Source: Dastarcus helophoroides
Taxonomy: Eukaryota; Arthropoda; Insecta; Coleoptera; Bothrideridae
Assembly: GCA_028583605.1 (NCBI GenBank)
Contig: CM053331.1
Coordinates: 2,564,001-2,628,000 of the forward strand
Length of the DNA stretch: 64,000 bases
Direction: 5' to 3'
Under the pieces are notes generated by a model. It saw nothing but the letters and a program-made list of their open reading frames with translations, had not been told where the DNA came from and did no database searches. The position numbers and the translations under genes are program-made. Positions within the stretch are counted from its first letter, which is position 1. Each line of letters opens with the position of its first letter. Positions 25,490 through 35,879 of this stretch are shown one piece after another.

Positions 25490-25672
25490 AAAACTAGAAA
25501 CTTGGAGCTTTAATTCGCTCTTTTTGTTTTTCTCAGTGACTATTTTTCTTCGAGTTATAGCCTTTTAAACATTAGGCACAAATTTAGGTCCTCTAAGTTA
25601 TGTGTCTGTGTATGTTCCCTGTGGTTGACAGATCTAAGTCCACTTGTATGGACTTGGTAACTTAGACTTTTC
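25490..25672 (-). repeat. right outer tip of the inverted arms
   Basis: The reverse complement runs aaagtctaagttaccaagtc, then atacaagtggacttagatct, then a single copy of the 93-bp unit, and ends with agctccaagtttctagtttt. It matches 6107-6175 and 6355-6480 of the left arm. Beyond 25672 the flanks differ (left ...caatctaac, right tctaaattg...). A shared tctaa is visible but offset by one base, so a target duplication is not proven. Confidence 0.8.
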
Positions 25673-26335
25673 TAAATTGCGTCTAGAAAAATTTGTCTGG
25701 GTAATCGATCCTTTGGAAGCAACCACGTTTTTGGATGATTTACTCAATTTATCCATTGAGGGCGACAGAGAGAGCCACCAAATTATAGATCGATAGCAAA
25801 GGCCATCAAATAATATTTCTTCCGATCGATGAATCATCCGACCCAAGTTAAACAAATGGCGACGTCAGGCGCGCGAACAAGATATGGATTAATTGTACTG
25901 AAACTGAGCCCAAACGGCAAAAAAAATTGAGACGTAATCTGATAAAACGGCAATAAAATGAATTGTTTTACGGTTCGCGATTAGAAACGCCGGAACGGCG
26001 ACTAGCTTTCCTTTATTGTGACGGTTCTCGGATTTCCGTTTTTCGAACGGTTCTCTCGTTTCGTGATCGAGTGCAAGTTAGGGCAATTAGTAAAAAATGT
26101 CTAGACGTGCCATGGGTGTGTGCGAGATGAAGAATTATAAATATCGCATATACATACGGGGTGTGTTCTTTTATGCCATTCATGCGGCACACGGGCAATT
26201 ATACAATAAGAGCGACTGCGCTCCTACAATGAAATGCTGTTTGTTTGACTCTTATTTGCATGAGTAGCTTCGTATATATTTTACATCTTACGACATATTA
26301 AAGTTTAATCACTAATGATAGGAAGAAAATTGCAA
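25673..26335. other. non-satellite spacer between the two large inverted structures
   Basis: The composition is mixed, with occasional CpG (cggttcgcgattagaaacgc). Minus-strand frames at 25634-25855 and 26013-26198 have no recognisable motif. No RNA gene or promoter element could be supported. Confidence 0.45.
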
Positions 26336-26339
26336 TGGA

Positions 26340-29300
26340 AGGCACATTTAGGTTTTCAGAAGTCAACAGGACTCTAAAATATAATTAAGACTTACTAACA
26401 TTTTCAAATGTGATAAAAGACTCTCATAGGTCTTCAGAAGAGCTAGAAGATTCGTTTGTAGGTATTTTCATGTTTAAAAATAAATGGCAAACTCAACTAC
26501 GACTTCTGAAACCATAGAATTCTCACTTGTACCTTTGGAAGAACGCAAGACTAACAACTTCAGAAGCTATGTCAGTTTAAACTCGTTTCTTCAGAAAGTC
26601 TTGAAAACGAATCAAATATTTACTTCGTCAAATAGAATCAAAGACTATTAACTTCTTTAAAAGTGATGAATACTAACTTGAGTCTCTACAACTTTTACAC
26701 TTCTTCAAACTAAATCTTTCTTCAAAAGTTAGGTCAGTTTAAACTTGTGTCTTCAGAAAGTCTTAATAACGAATCAAAGACACTTCATCAAATAGAACCA
26801 AAGACTTTTAACGTCTTTAAAAGTGATGAAAACTAACTTGAGGCTCTACACCTTTTAAGCTTCTTCAAACTGAATTAAAGGCTAATGTCTTTATGATGAA
26901 AGATTCTCATAGGTTTTCAGAAGAGCTGAAAGACTCGTTTATATTTTCTGGTGCTTAAGTAATGGTAAACTCGAGTACGACTTCTGAAAGGATAGAAGTC
27001 TTACCTTTGAAAGGGCGCAGGACTAACAACTTCAGAAGCTAGGTTAGTTTAAATTCGTGTCTTCAGAAGGTCTTAAAAACTCATGAAAGACTCACTTCGT
27101 CAAATAGAACCAAAAACCTTTAATGTCTCTAAAAGTGATGAAAACAAACTCGAGTCTGTATACCTTTTACACTTTCTTAAATTGAATCAAAGACTAACGT
27201 CTTTAAACACGATGAAAGACTCCCATAGGTCTTCAGAAGGGCTGGAAGACTCGTTAATATTTTATGACACTGAAAGAAAAATTGAAAACTCGATTACGAC
27301 TTCTGAAAGCATAGAAGTCTCACTTGCACCTTTGGAAGGACGCAGGACTAACAACTTCAGAAGATACATTAGTTAAAACTCTTGCCTTCAGAAGGTCTTA
27401 ATAACGAATCAAATGACCACTTCGTCAAATAGAAACAAAGACTGTTAACGTCTTTAAAAGTGATGAAAACGAACTCGAGTCTCTGCACCTTTTACACTTC
27501 CTTAAATTGAATCAAAGACTAACGTCTTCAGACACGATGAAAGACTCTCATAGGTCTTCAGAAGCGTTGGAGGACTCGTTTATATTTTATCATTTTAAAA
27601 AGAAGTGGTAAACTCGATGACGACTTTTAACAGCGCAGAAGTCTCACTTTTAAAAAGACGCAGGACTAAGAACTTCAAAATCTAGATTAGTTTAAACTCG
27701 TGTCTTCAGAAAGTCTTAATAGCGAATCAAAGACTCATTTCGTCAAATAGAACCAAAGATATTTAACGCCTTTAAAAGTGATGAAAACTAACTCGAGGCT
27801 CTACACATTTTAAACTTTTTCAAACTGAATCAAAAGCTAACGTCTTTATGATGAAAGACTCTCATAGGTCTTCAGAAGAGCTGAAAGACTCGTTAATATT
27901 TTATGACACTGAAAGAAAAATTGAAAACTCGATTACGACTTCTGAAAGCATAGAAGTCTCACTTGCACCTTTGGAAGGACGCAGGACTAACAACTTCAGA
28001 AGATACATTAGTTAAAACTCTTGCCTTCAGAAGGTCTTAATAACGAATCAAAGGCTCACTTCGTCAAATAGAAACAAAGACTGTTAACGTCTTTAAAAGT
28101 GATGAAAACGAACTCGAGTCTCTGCACCTTTTACACTTCCTTAAATTGAATCAAAGACTAACGTCTTCAGACACGATGAAAGACTCTCATAGGTCTTCAG
28201 AAGCGTTGGAGGACTCGTTTATATTTTATCATTTTAAAAAGAAGTGGTAAACTCGATGACGACTTTTAACAGCGTAGAAGTCTCACTTTTAAAAAGACGT
28301 AGGACTAAGAACTTCAAAATCTAGATTAAACTCGTGTCTTCAGAAAGTCTTAATAGCGAATCAAAGACTCATTTCGTCAAATAGAACCAAAGATATTTAA
28401 CGCCTTTAAAAGTGATGAAAACTACCTCGAGGCTCTACACATTTTAAACTTTTTCAAACTGAATCAAAGGCTAACGTCTTTATGATGAAAGACTCTCATA
28501 GGTCTTCAGAAGAGCTGGAAGACTCGTTAATATTTTATGACACTGAAAGAAAAATTGAAAACTCGATTACGACTTCTGAAAGCATAGAAGTCTCACTTGC
28601 ACCTTTGGAAGGACGCAGGACTAACAACTTCAGAAGACACATTAGTTAAAACTCTTGCTTTCAGAAGGTCTTAATAACGAATCAAAGGCTCACTTCGTCA
28701 AATAGAAACAAAGACTGTTAACGTCTTTAAAAGTGATGAAAACGAACTCGAGTCTTTGCACCTTTTACACTTCCTTAAATTGAATCAAAGACTAACGTCT
28801 TCAGACACAATGAAAGACTCTCATAGGTTTTCAGAAGAGTTGGAGGACTTGTTCATATTTTATCATTTTAAAAAGAAGTGGTAAACTTGATGACGACTTT
28901 TAACAGCGTAGAAGTCTCACTTTTAAAAAGACGCAGGACTAAGAACTTTAAAATCTAGATTAGTTTAAACTCGTGTCTTCAGAAAGTCTTAATAGCGAAT
29001 CAAAGACTCATTTCGTCAAATAGAACCAAAGATGTTTAACGTCTTTAAAAGTCATGAAAACTAACTCAAGTCTCTACATATTTTACACTTTTTCAAATTG
29101 AATCAAAAACTAAGGTATTTAGACACGATAAAAGACTTCCATAGGTTTTCAGAAAATCTGGAAGACTCGTTAATATTTTGTGATGCTGAAAAAAATTAAA
29201 AACTCGATTACGACTTCTGAAAGCATAGAAGACTCACTTGTACTTTTGGAAGGACGCAGAACTAACAACTTCAGAAGCTAGGTTAGTTTAAACTCGTGTC

Positions 29301-31570
29301 TTCAGAAGGTCTTAAAAACGAATGAGAGATTTACTTCGTCAAATAGAACTAAGGACCTTTAACGTCTTTAAAAGTGATAAAAACTAATTCGAGTTTCTAC
29401 ATCCTTTACATTTCTTCAAATTGAATCAAAAACTAACATCTTCAGACACGATGAAAGACTCTCAAAGGTCTTCAGACACGATGAAAGATTCTCATAGGTC
29501 TTCAGAAGGGCTGGAAGACTCGTTAATAGTTTATGATACTAAAAAAAATTAAAACTCGTTTACGACTTCTGACAGCGTAGAAGTCTCACTTACTTTTAGA
29601 AGGACGCAGGGCTAAGAACTTCAAAAGCTAGGTTAGTTTAAACTCGTGTCTTCAGAAGGTCTTAGCAACGAATCAAAAACCCACTTCGTCAACTAGAACC
29701 AAAAATCTTTAACGTCTTTAAAAGTCATAAAAATTAACTCGAGTCTCTACACCTTTTACACTATTTCAAATTGAATCAAAGACTAACGTCTTCAGACACG
29801 ATAAAAGTCTCCCATAAGTCTTCAGAACAGCTGGAAGACTCGTTAATATTTTATGATGCTGAAAAAAATGAAAAACTCGATTACGACTTCTGAAAGCATA
29901 GAAGTCTCACTTGTACTTTTGGAAGGACGCAGGACTAACAACTTTAGAAGCTAGGTTAGTTTAAACTTGTGTCTTCAGAAGGTCTTAATAACGAATCAAA
30001 GATTCACTTCATCAAATAGACACAAAGACCGTTAACGTCTTTAAAAGTTATGAAAACGAACTCGAGTCTCTACACTTTTTACACTTCTTTAAATTGAATC
30101 AAAGACTAACCTCTCCAGACACGATGAAAGACTTTCACAGATCTTCAGAAGAGCTGGAATCTGATCTTAAAAAACAAATTAAAAACTCGATTACGACTTC
30201 TGACAGCGTAGAAATCTCACTTGTACATTTAGAAGAACGCAGGACTAACAACTTCAGAAGCTAGCTTAGTTTAAACTCGTGTCTTCAGAAGGTCTTAACA
30301 ACGAATCAAAGACTCACTTCGTCAAATAGACTTTTAACGTCTTTAAAAAGTGACTCAAATCAACTCGAGGCTCTACACCTTTTAAACTTCTTTAAATTGA
30401 ATAAAAGACTAACGTCGTCAGACATGATGAAAGACTCTTATAGGAAGAGCTGAAACACTCGTTTATATTTTATGATGTTTAAAAAGAAATGGTAAACTCG
30501 ATTACGACTTCTGAAAGCATAGAAGTCTCACTTGTACCTTTGAAAGCACGCAGGACTGACAACTTCAGAAGCTGGGTTAGTTTAAACTCGTGTGATTTAA
30601 GACCTTCTGAAGAGAAAGTCTTAAAAACGAATGAACAACTTACCTTGTCGAATGGAACCAACGTCTTTAAAAGTGACTCGAGTCGCTACTCCTTTTACAC
30701 TTCTTTAAATTGAATCAATGATTAACGTCTCCAGACATGACGAAAGACTTATGGGTCTTCAGAAGAGATGGAAGACTTGAGTCTCAACACCTTTTACACT
30801 TAAATCAAAAACTAACGTCTTTAGACATGATGAAAAACTCTCATAGGTCTTCAGAAGAGTTGGAAGACTCGTACCTTTTACACTTCTTCAAATTGGGTCA
30901 AAGACTAACGTATTCAGACATGATAAAAGACATAGGTCTTGAGAAAAGCTCTTCGGAAGACCCGTTTATGTTATATGATGATGGTTTTAAAATAAGTTGA
31001 AGAGCTGATTACGACTTCTGAAAGCACAGACGCTTTACTTGTGTGTTTAAAGGAGAGTTGAATAGACTCACAATTTCAGAAGCGCCCTAGTTCAAATCAA
31101 TGGATTCAGGTGTTAAAAACGCATTAATGCGTGGTACCAAAGACTTCTAACGTAAAGTGATGACCGCTAACTCGAGTCCTATAACTTTTAAACTTCTTCA
31201 AATAGAACCAAAGACTTATTAACGTCTTTAAACGTGATGAAAGACTGTCATAGGTCATCAGAAGAACTGGAAGCCTCATTTATGTTTCACGAAAATTTAT
31301 CCATCCATTCAAAATAAATGGAACAGCCGATAACGACCTCTAAAAGCAATGAAGACCCATTTGTGCCTTTAGAAGAGAGCTCAACAGATTCACAACTTCA
31401 GAAGCTACCTTAGTTTAAACTACTGTATCCGGAAGGAGTTAAAATGAATCAAAGGCTCACAACCAGTACCAAAGACTTTTAACATAAAATGATGACAACT
31501 ATCCAGAGTCTTATAACTTTTATATTTCTACAAAGACTTATTAACGTCTTCAAACGTGATGAAGCACCAT
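26340..31570 (+). repeat. ~320-bp satellite A, left array, with a ~640-bp dimeric higher-order unit
   Basis: The block 'ctctcataggtcttcagaag' recurs near 26422, 27218, 27545, 27861, 28184, 28494 and onward, every 310-345 bp. Two monomer types alternate between about 27.2 and 29.1 kb: one with 'taatattttatgacactgaa', the other with 'atattttatcattttaaaaa'. This gives a dimer of about 640 bp repeated nearly unchanged (27223, 27866, 28499). Units become irregular towards the right end. Frames of 60-97 codons are repeat shadows. Confidence 0.94.
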
Positions 31571-33680
31571 CATTTCAAAAATAATCGAAATTTTCATAAA
31601 AAATGCGAAATTTTTAAGTAATGTCAAAATTTTCAAAAAATGTTGAAATTTACAAAAGCAAGTCGAAAATTTCATGAAAAATATAACATAAAATTCGCAA
31701 TCTTTAAAAAATGTCAAAATTTTTAAAAAATGTCAAAATTTTCAAAATATGTCTAAATTTTTAAATAATGTCGAATTTTTCAAAAATAGTCGAAATTGCT
31801 ACCAAAATATAGAAATTATCGAAAAAGTTGAAATTTTCAAAATATGTCGAAATTTTCAAAAAATATTGAAATTTTCAAAAAATTTCCAAATTATCGAAAA
31901 AACCGATGAAATCGAAATTTTCATACAAAATATCATTCAAGTCGCAATTTTTAAAAAATGTAGAATTTTCAAAAATATCGAAATATTCAAAAATAGTCAA
32001 AATTGTCGAAAAAATTCAATTTATCAAAAAAATCGAAATTTTCATAAAAAATGTAAAAATTTTTAAGTCTTATTATAAAAATATTGTCGAAATTTTCAAA
32101 AATGGTCAAAATTATCGAAAAAGAATCGAAATTTTCATTTAAAAAAAGTCTAAATTTTTAAAGATGGTCAGAATTTTCAAAAAATGTTAAAATTTTCAAA
32201 AAATGTTAATATTTTCAAAAAATGTCCAAATTATAAAAAAAGGCGAATTTTTCAAAAAACGTTAAAATTTTAAAAAAAATTTCGTTCTTAAAAAATTTCG
32301 GAATTTTCAAAAAAATGTCGGAATTTTCACAAGGTCGAAATTTTTAAAAATAGTCATAATTTTCAAAAGAAAATTGAAATTATCATAAATAATTCAAAAT
32401 TTAAAAAATGTTAGGATTTTCAAAAATTATCGGAGTTTTCAAAAAATATCCAGATATTCAACAAATGTCGAATTTTCAAAAATAGTCGGAATATTCGAAA
32501 AAGCTGAATTTTAATTAAAAAAAATCAGACATTTTTAAAAAAAATATCAAGATTTTCAAAATATGACGGGGTTTCCAAAAAATGTCGGAATTTTCAAAAA
32601 TTGTCGAAATTTTTAAAAATAGTTAAAATTTTCCAAATATCGAAATTTTCATAAAAAAATTCGGGATTTTCAAAAGATGTCGCAGTTTTCAAAAAATGTC
32701 GACATTTTCAACAAATGTCAAAATTTTCAAAAATAGTCGGAATTTTCGAAAAAGCTGAATTTTGATAAAAAATCCGACATTTTAAAAAAATATCAACATT
32801 TTCAAAAACTGTCGGAATTTTCAAAAAATGTCGGATTTTCATAAAATGTCGCAATTTTTAAAAATTGTTGAAATTTTTAAAAATAATTGAAATTTTCCGA
32901 AAAATCGAAATTTTGATAAAAGAATTTAAAATAAAAAAGTCAGGATTTTCAAAAATTTTCGAAGTTTTCAAAAAATGTCCAGATATTCAAGAAACCTCGA
33001 AATTTTCAAAAAATGTCAAAATCTTCAAAAATACTCGGAATTTTCGAAAAAGCTGAATTTTGATAAAAGAAATTGGACATTTTTAAAAAAAATATCAAAA
33101 TTTTCAAAAAATGTCGGAATTTTCAAAAAAATTTCGAACTTTTCAACAAAAAATCGAAATTTTGAAAAACTCAAAATTTAAAAAATATATCAAGATTTTC
33201 AAAAAAATCGGAGTTTTCAAAAAATGTTCAGATATTCAAAAAACGTCGAAATTTTCAAAAAAATGTCGAAATCTTCAAAAATACTCGGAATTTTCGAAAA
33301 AGCTGAATTTTGATAAAAGAAATCCGACATTTTTAAAAAAAATATTAAAATTTTCAAAAAATGTCGGAATTTTCAAAAAAATTTCGAACTTTTCAACAAA
33401 AAATCGAAATTTTGAAAAACTCAAAATTTAAAAAATATATCAAGATTTTCAAAAAAATCGGAGTTTTCAAAAAATGTTCAGATATTCAAAAAACGTCGAA
33501 ATTTTCAAAATATTTCAAAATTTTCAAAAATAGTCGGAATTTTCGAAAAAGTTGAACTTTTCAAAATTTTCAAAAAAAGTCGAAACTTTCATTAAAAAAA
33601 AATGAAACGTTTAAAAATATGAAATTTGCAAAAAGTGTCGCAATTTTCAAATAATATCGGACTTTCCAAAATGCGCCTTG
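31570..33680 (+). repeat. AT-rich satellite B, left array ('tcgaaattttcaaaaaatg')
   Basis: A degenerate word of about 17-20 bp (tcgaaattttcaaaaaatg and variants with ttttcataaa) fills 2.1 kb without a fixed period. Near its right end a block of about 250 bp is duplicated almost exactly (about 33080-33330 and 33330-33550). The lysine/phenylalanine/isoleucine-rich frames here (up to 106 codons) arise from the repeat composition. Confidence 0.9.
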
Positions 33681-33689
33681 GTGTGTAAA

Positions 33690-35400
33690 GCAGCATATTT
33701 TTTTTCAAAATCTTTCATCACAATTTTCATCACAAATTTTCTGTTATATTCAATAATTGTAAAAGGCTATGAACAAATTAGGAAAATTTTCCGGGCCAAA
33801 TCAAATTTCTGAAGAAAGAAACGAATTTAACACCATTTTCGGTATGTGAAAAATAGCAAAATCAGCATTTGCAACCCCTACTTTAAAGGGGTGGAACTGC
33901 CCTGAAAACTGTTTATCCGCTGATAAAAAATACGTCGGTTGTTTAAAACATATTTAAAAATTAACAAAATCGGGGGCAGACACTTTGTTACGTTGTAAGT
34001 GTATGGTATACTGCATAATTTGTAAAGAAAATACAACTTCAAGCAAAAGAAATAAGTTAACCATTGGGTTTTAAAAGTCGAAGACAGGTATCAACTCACG
34101 AGATAAACTGGTGTTCACGCCCACCTGTTGAAATGGACACTTCAATTACTTGTGGGCGATCTGAATGCGTACACGAACCCTCTAAATTAAAATAGGACAA
34201 TTTAAAACCTTTGACAATGGTTCTGTGGGATTAATTTATTGTTCGCTTACCAAGTCAAACAAAAAATAGTGTAATTTTATTTAAATATCATTTGGTATTG
34301 TACAGGCTGGTTAGCGAAAACGAAATTATATTTTCCTGAAAAATTTTATCATTATTATATCGATTTTTCTTAAGCAACAGATTAATAACTGGATCTAGTT
34401 TGGGAGATATTTACCATGGCAACAATCGTATAAAAAAAGTTTTTATGATATTCAATCTGCCCCCCGAATAGAGAAGTGACCAATACTAAATTTTTAGCAT
34501 AGACTATACTCAAGGATACAATAATACAAATATCTAGGCCGGTTTGTGATGGAGCTTATGAGCAACACTGCACTGCGTATTCGACGGATTCGTCACGTGA
34601 CAGAGTTGAAGCTAGAAGTAATGATAGAATCGGAACTATGCTATTACTTCATGATGTTTCCCTAACATACGGACAGCAGCATCGAAATTCCGCGAGATGT
34701 ATAATTTGAAGGACGCAAAAGAAGAAAAAACTGTCTCAGTCGAGTCATCAGAAGGATCAAATACCTGATCACCACAGGAGCGGTTTTATTTAGTCTTCAG
34801 GAGGCAGCCCCTTGTTAGAATCGCCCATAATTCGAGCTAACCTTTATGTAACACTTCACGTTTCATAACATTTCCTCTTTCCACCATTCTAATTTTATAC
34901 ACGTGTGTAAATCTCGGGCGGCATCTCGGAGGCGTGAAGAGCTCCGTGCAGTCAGCCAGACACGTAGACAAAACAAAATCCAAGAGTCGAGGGATAAATC
35001 ACTTCATTTGTCCGACCTTCGGTGGACCAAATGTTCGAGAAATTAATTTTATCTTTTCGAATTCGGCCGTTATTTGGACCATTTCGGCCGCAACGTTCGG
35101 TTCTTGGCTCGAAGGCGAAAATCCCGAAATTCCGCAACGTTAAGTCGTCGTATAATTGTAATTCAGCAGCCGACAAGTAGGCTATGATGGTTAATGCTAG
35201 CATGTGCAAGAAATGAGTAGGTTGCATTGTTTATTGTGAGACAGGACAGGTAGTTGGACTTCTACACATGTAGGTTGTTCGCCCGGAGTGGCCGTTAATT
35301 ACGTTACGGGGTTCGTAATGAATAGAAAGTCAAAGATGATGGAGTTTTTTTAGTTTTGTTTCTACTTCAACTGTTTGTCAGAGTCATATTTTGTTTTTCG
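33690..35400. other. non-repetitive centre of the second inverted arrangement
   Basis: No satellite is present. The left half (33.7-34.5 kb) is AT-rich with no usable frame. The right half (34.55-35.3 kb) is less AT-rich and has CpG-containing stretches such as cattcggccgttatttgg-like sequence near 35060-35090. It holds the one small reading frame reported separately at 34952-35227. No splice donor of the GTRAG type was noticed on the minus strand between 34930 and 35227. Confidence 0.45.
34952..35227 (-). CDS. possible small secreted protein, unrecognised
   Basis: This 91-codon minus-strand frame starts with an ATG at 35227. Its first 22 residues look like a signal peptide: MQPTHFLHMLALTIIAYLSA has a hydrophobic core of about 14 residues and small residues where cleavage would be expected. 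The rest is polar and mixed, with two cysteines and no motif that I recognise. The frame lies in the least AT-rich part of the centre between two inverted satellite arrays. A plus-strand frame (34934-35143) overlaps it, so one of them at least is a shadow. It may be a first exon, a whole small gene, or chance. No promoter or polyadenylation signal was identified. Confidence 0.2.
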   Translation of the reverse strand: MQPTHFLHMLALTIIAYLSAAELQLYDDLTLRNFGIFAFEPRTERCGRNGPNNGRIRKDKINFSNIWSTEGRTNEVIYPSTLGFCFVYVSG

Positions 35401-35404
35401 CATT

Positions 35405-35736
35405 AGAAGCAATGTTTTATTTTTTCTTCTCATTTTGATAAAAAGACCGACATTTTAAAAAAATATGAAAATTTTCAAAAACTGTCGGAATTTTCAAAAA
35501 ATGTCGGAGTTTTCATAAAATGTCGCAATTTTTAAAAATTGTTGAAATTTTTAAAAATAATTGAAATTTTCCAAAAAATCGAAATTTTCATAAAAAAATT
35601 TAAAATAAAATAGTCAGGATTTTCAAAAATTTTCGAAGTTTTCAAAAAATGTCCAGATATTCAAGAAACCTCGAACTTTTCAAAAAATGTCAAAATCTTC
35701 AAAAAGAAAAAGAAGCAATGTTTTATTTTTTCTTCT
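35405..35736 (+). mobile_element. 280-bp piece of satellite B between perfect 26-bp direct repeats
   Basis: The 26 bases at 35405-35430 (agaagcaatgttttattt...) recur without change at 35711-35736. Between them, 35431-35710 is a direct-orientation copy of satellite B. It matches about 32763-33025 with the same succession of words: tgtcggaattttcaaaaaatg, then ttttaaaaattgttgaaatt, then gtccagatattcaagaaacc, with scattered differences. The direct repeats look like a long target-site duplication, or like the product of break repair or of an extrachromosomal satellite circle inserting. No transposon termini are evident. Confidence 0.75.
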
Positions 35737-35879
35737 TATTTTTTCTGCTACTCTAACTTTGCTTTGGGCAATTTTTGGTTTCCAAAAGACACAAGTAAGA
35801 CTTATATGCTTCTAGTCAAGTCATAATTGGTTGGTCCATTTATTTTAAAGGGATAGGTATTTTTTTAAACATAAATGAA

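Larger units (their letters stand above)
6107..25672. mobile_element. giant inverted-repeat unit with satellite-filled arms (foldback-like candidate)
   Basis: The two ends are mirror images. Bases 6107-6175 match the reverse complement of 25604-25672 at roughly 90%. The match continues inward: the minus-strand equivalent of 25490-25600 aligns with 6355-6480, including 'agctccaagtttctagtttt' in both. Both arms then enter the same ~172-bp satellite in opposite orientation. The inner ends also match: 13626-13770 against the reverse complement of 21078-21215. The arms are about 7.7 and 4.6 kb, and the centre is about 7.3 kb. Drosophila FB elements likewise have inverted termini made of tandem repeats. 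No transposase frame is visible inside and no clean target-site duplication was found, so a mobile origin is inference. An inverted segmental duplication is the alternative. Confidence 0.5.

Noticed and set aside
6107..25672. Target-site duplication tctaa at the ends of the large inverted unit
   Set aside because: The left tctaa is one base away from the arm and the right one is adjacent, so the match may be chance; not used as proof of transposition.
31749..33555. Lysine/phenylalanine-rich frames up to 106 codons
   Set aside because: Composition is that of the repeat word tcgaaattttcaaaa; the same peptides recur wherever the block is duplicated.
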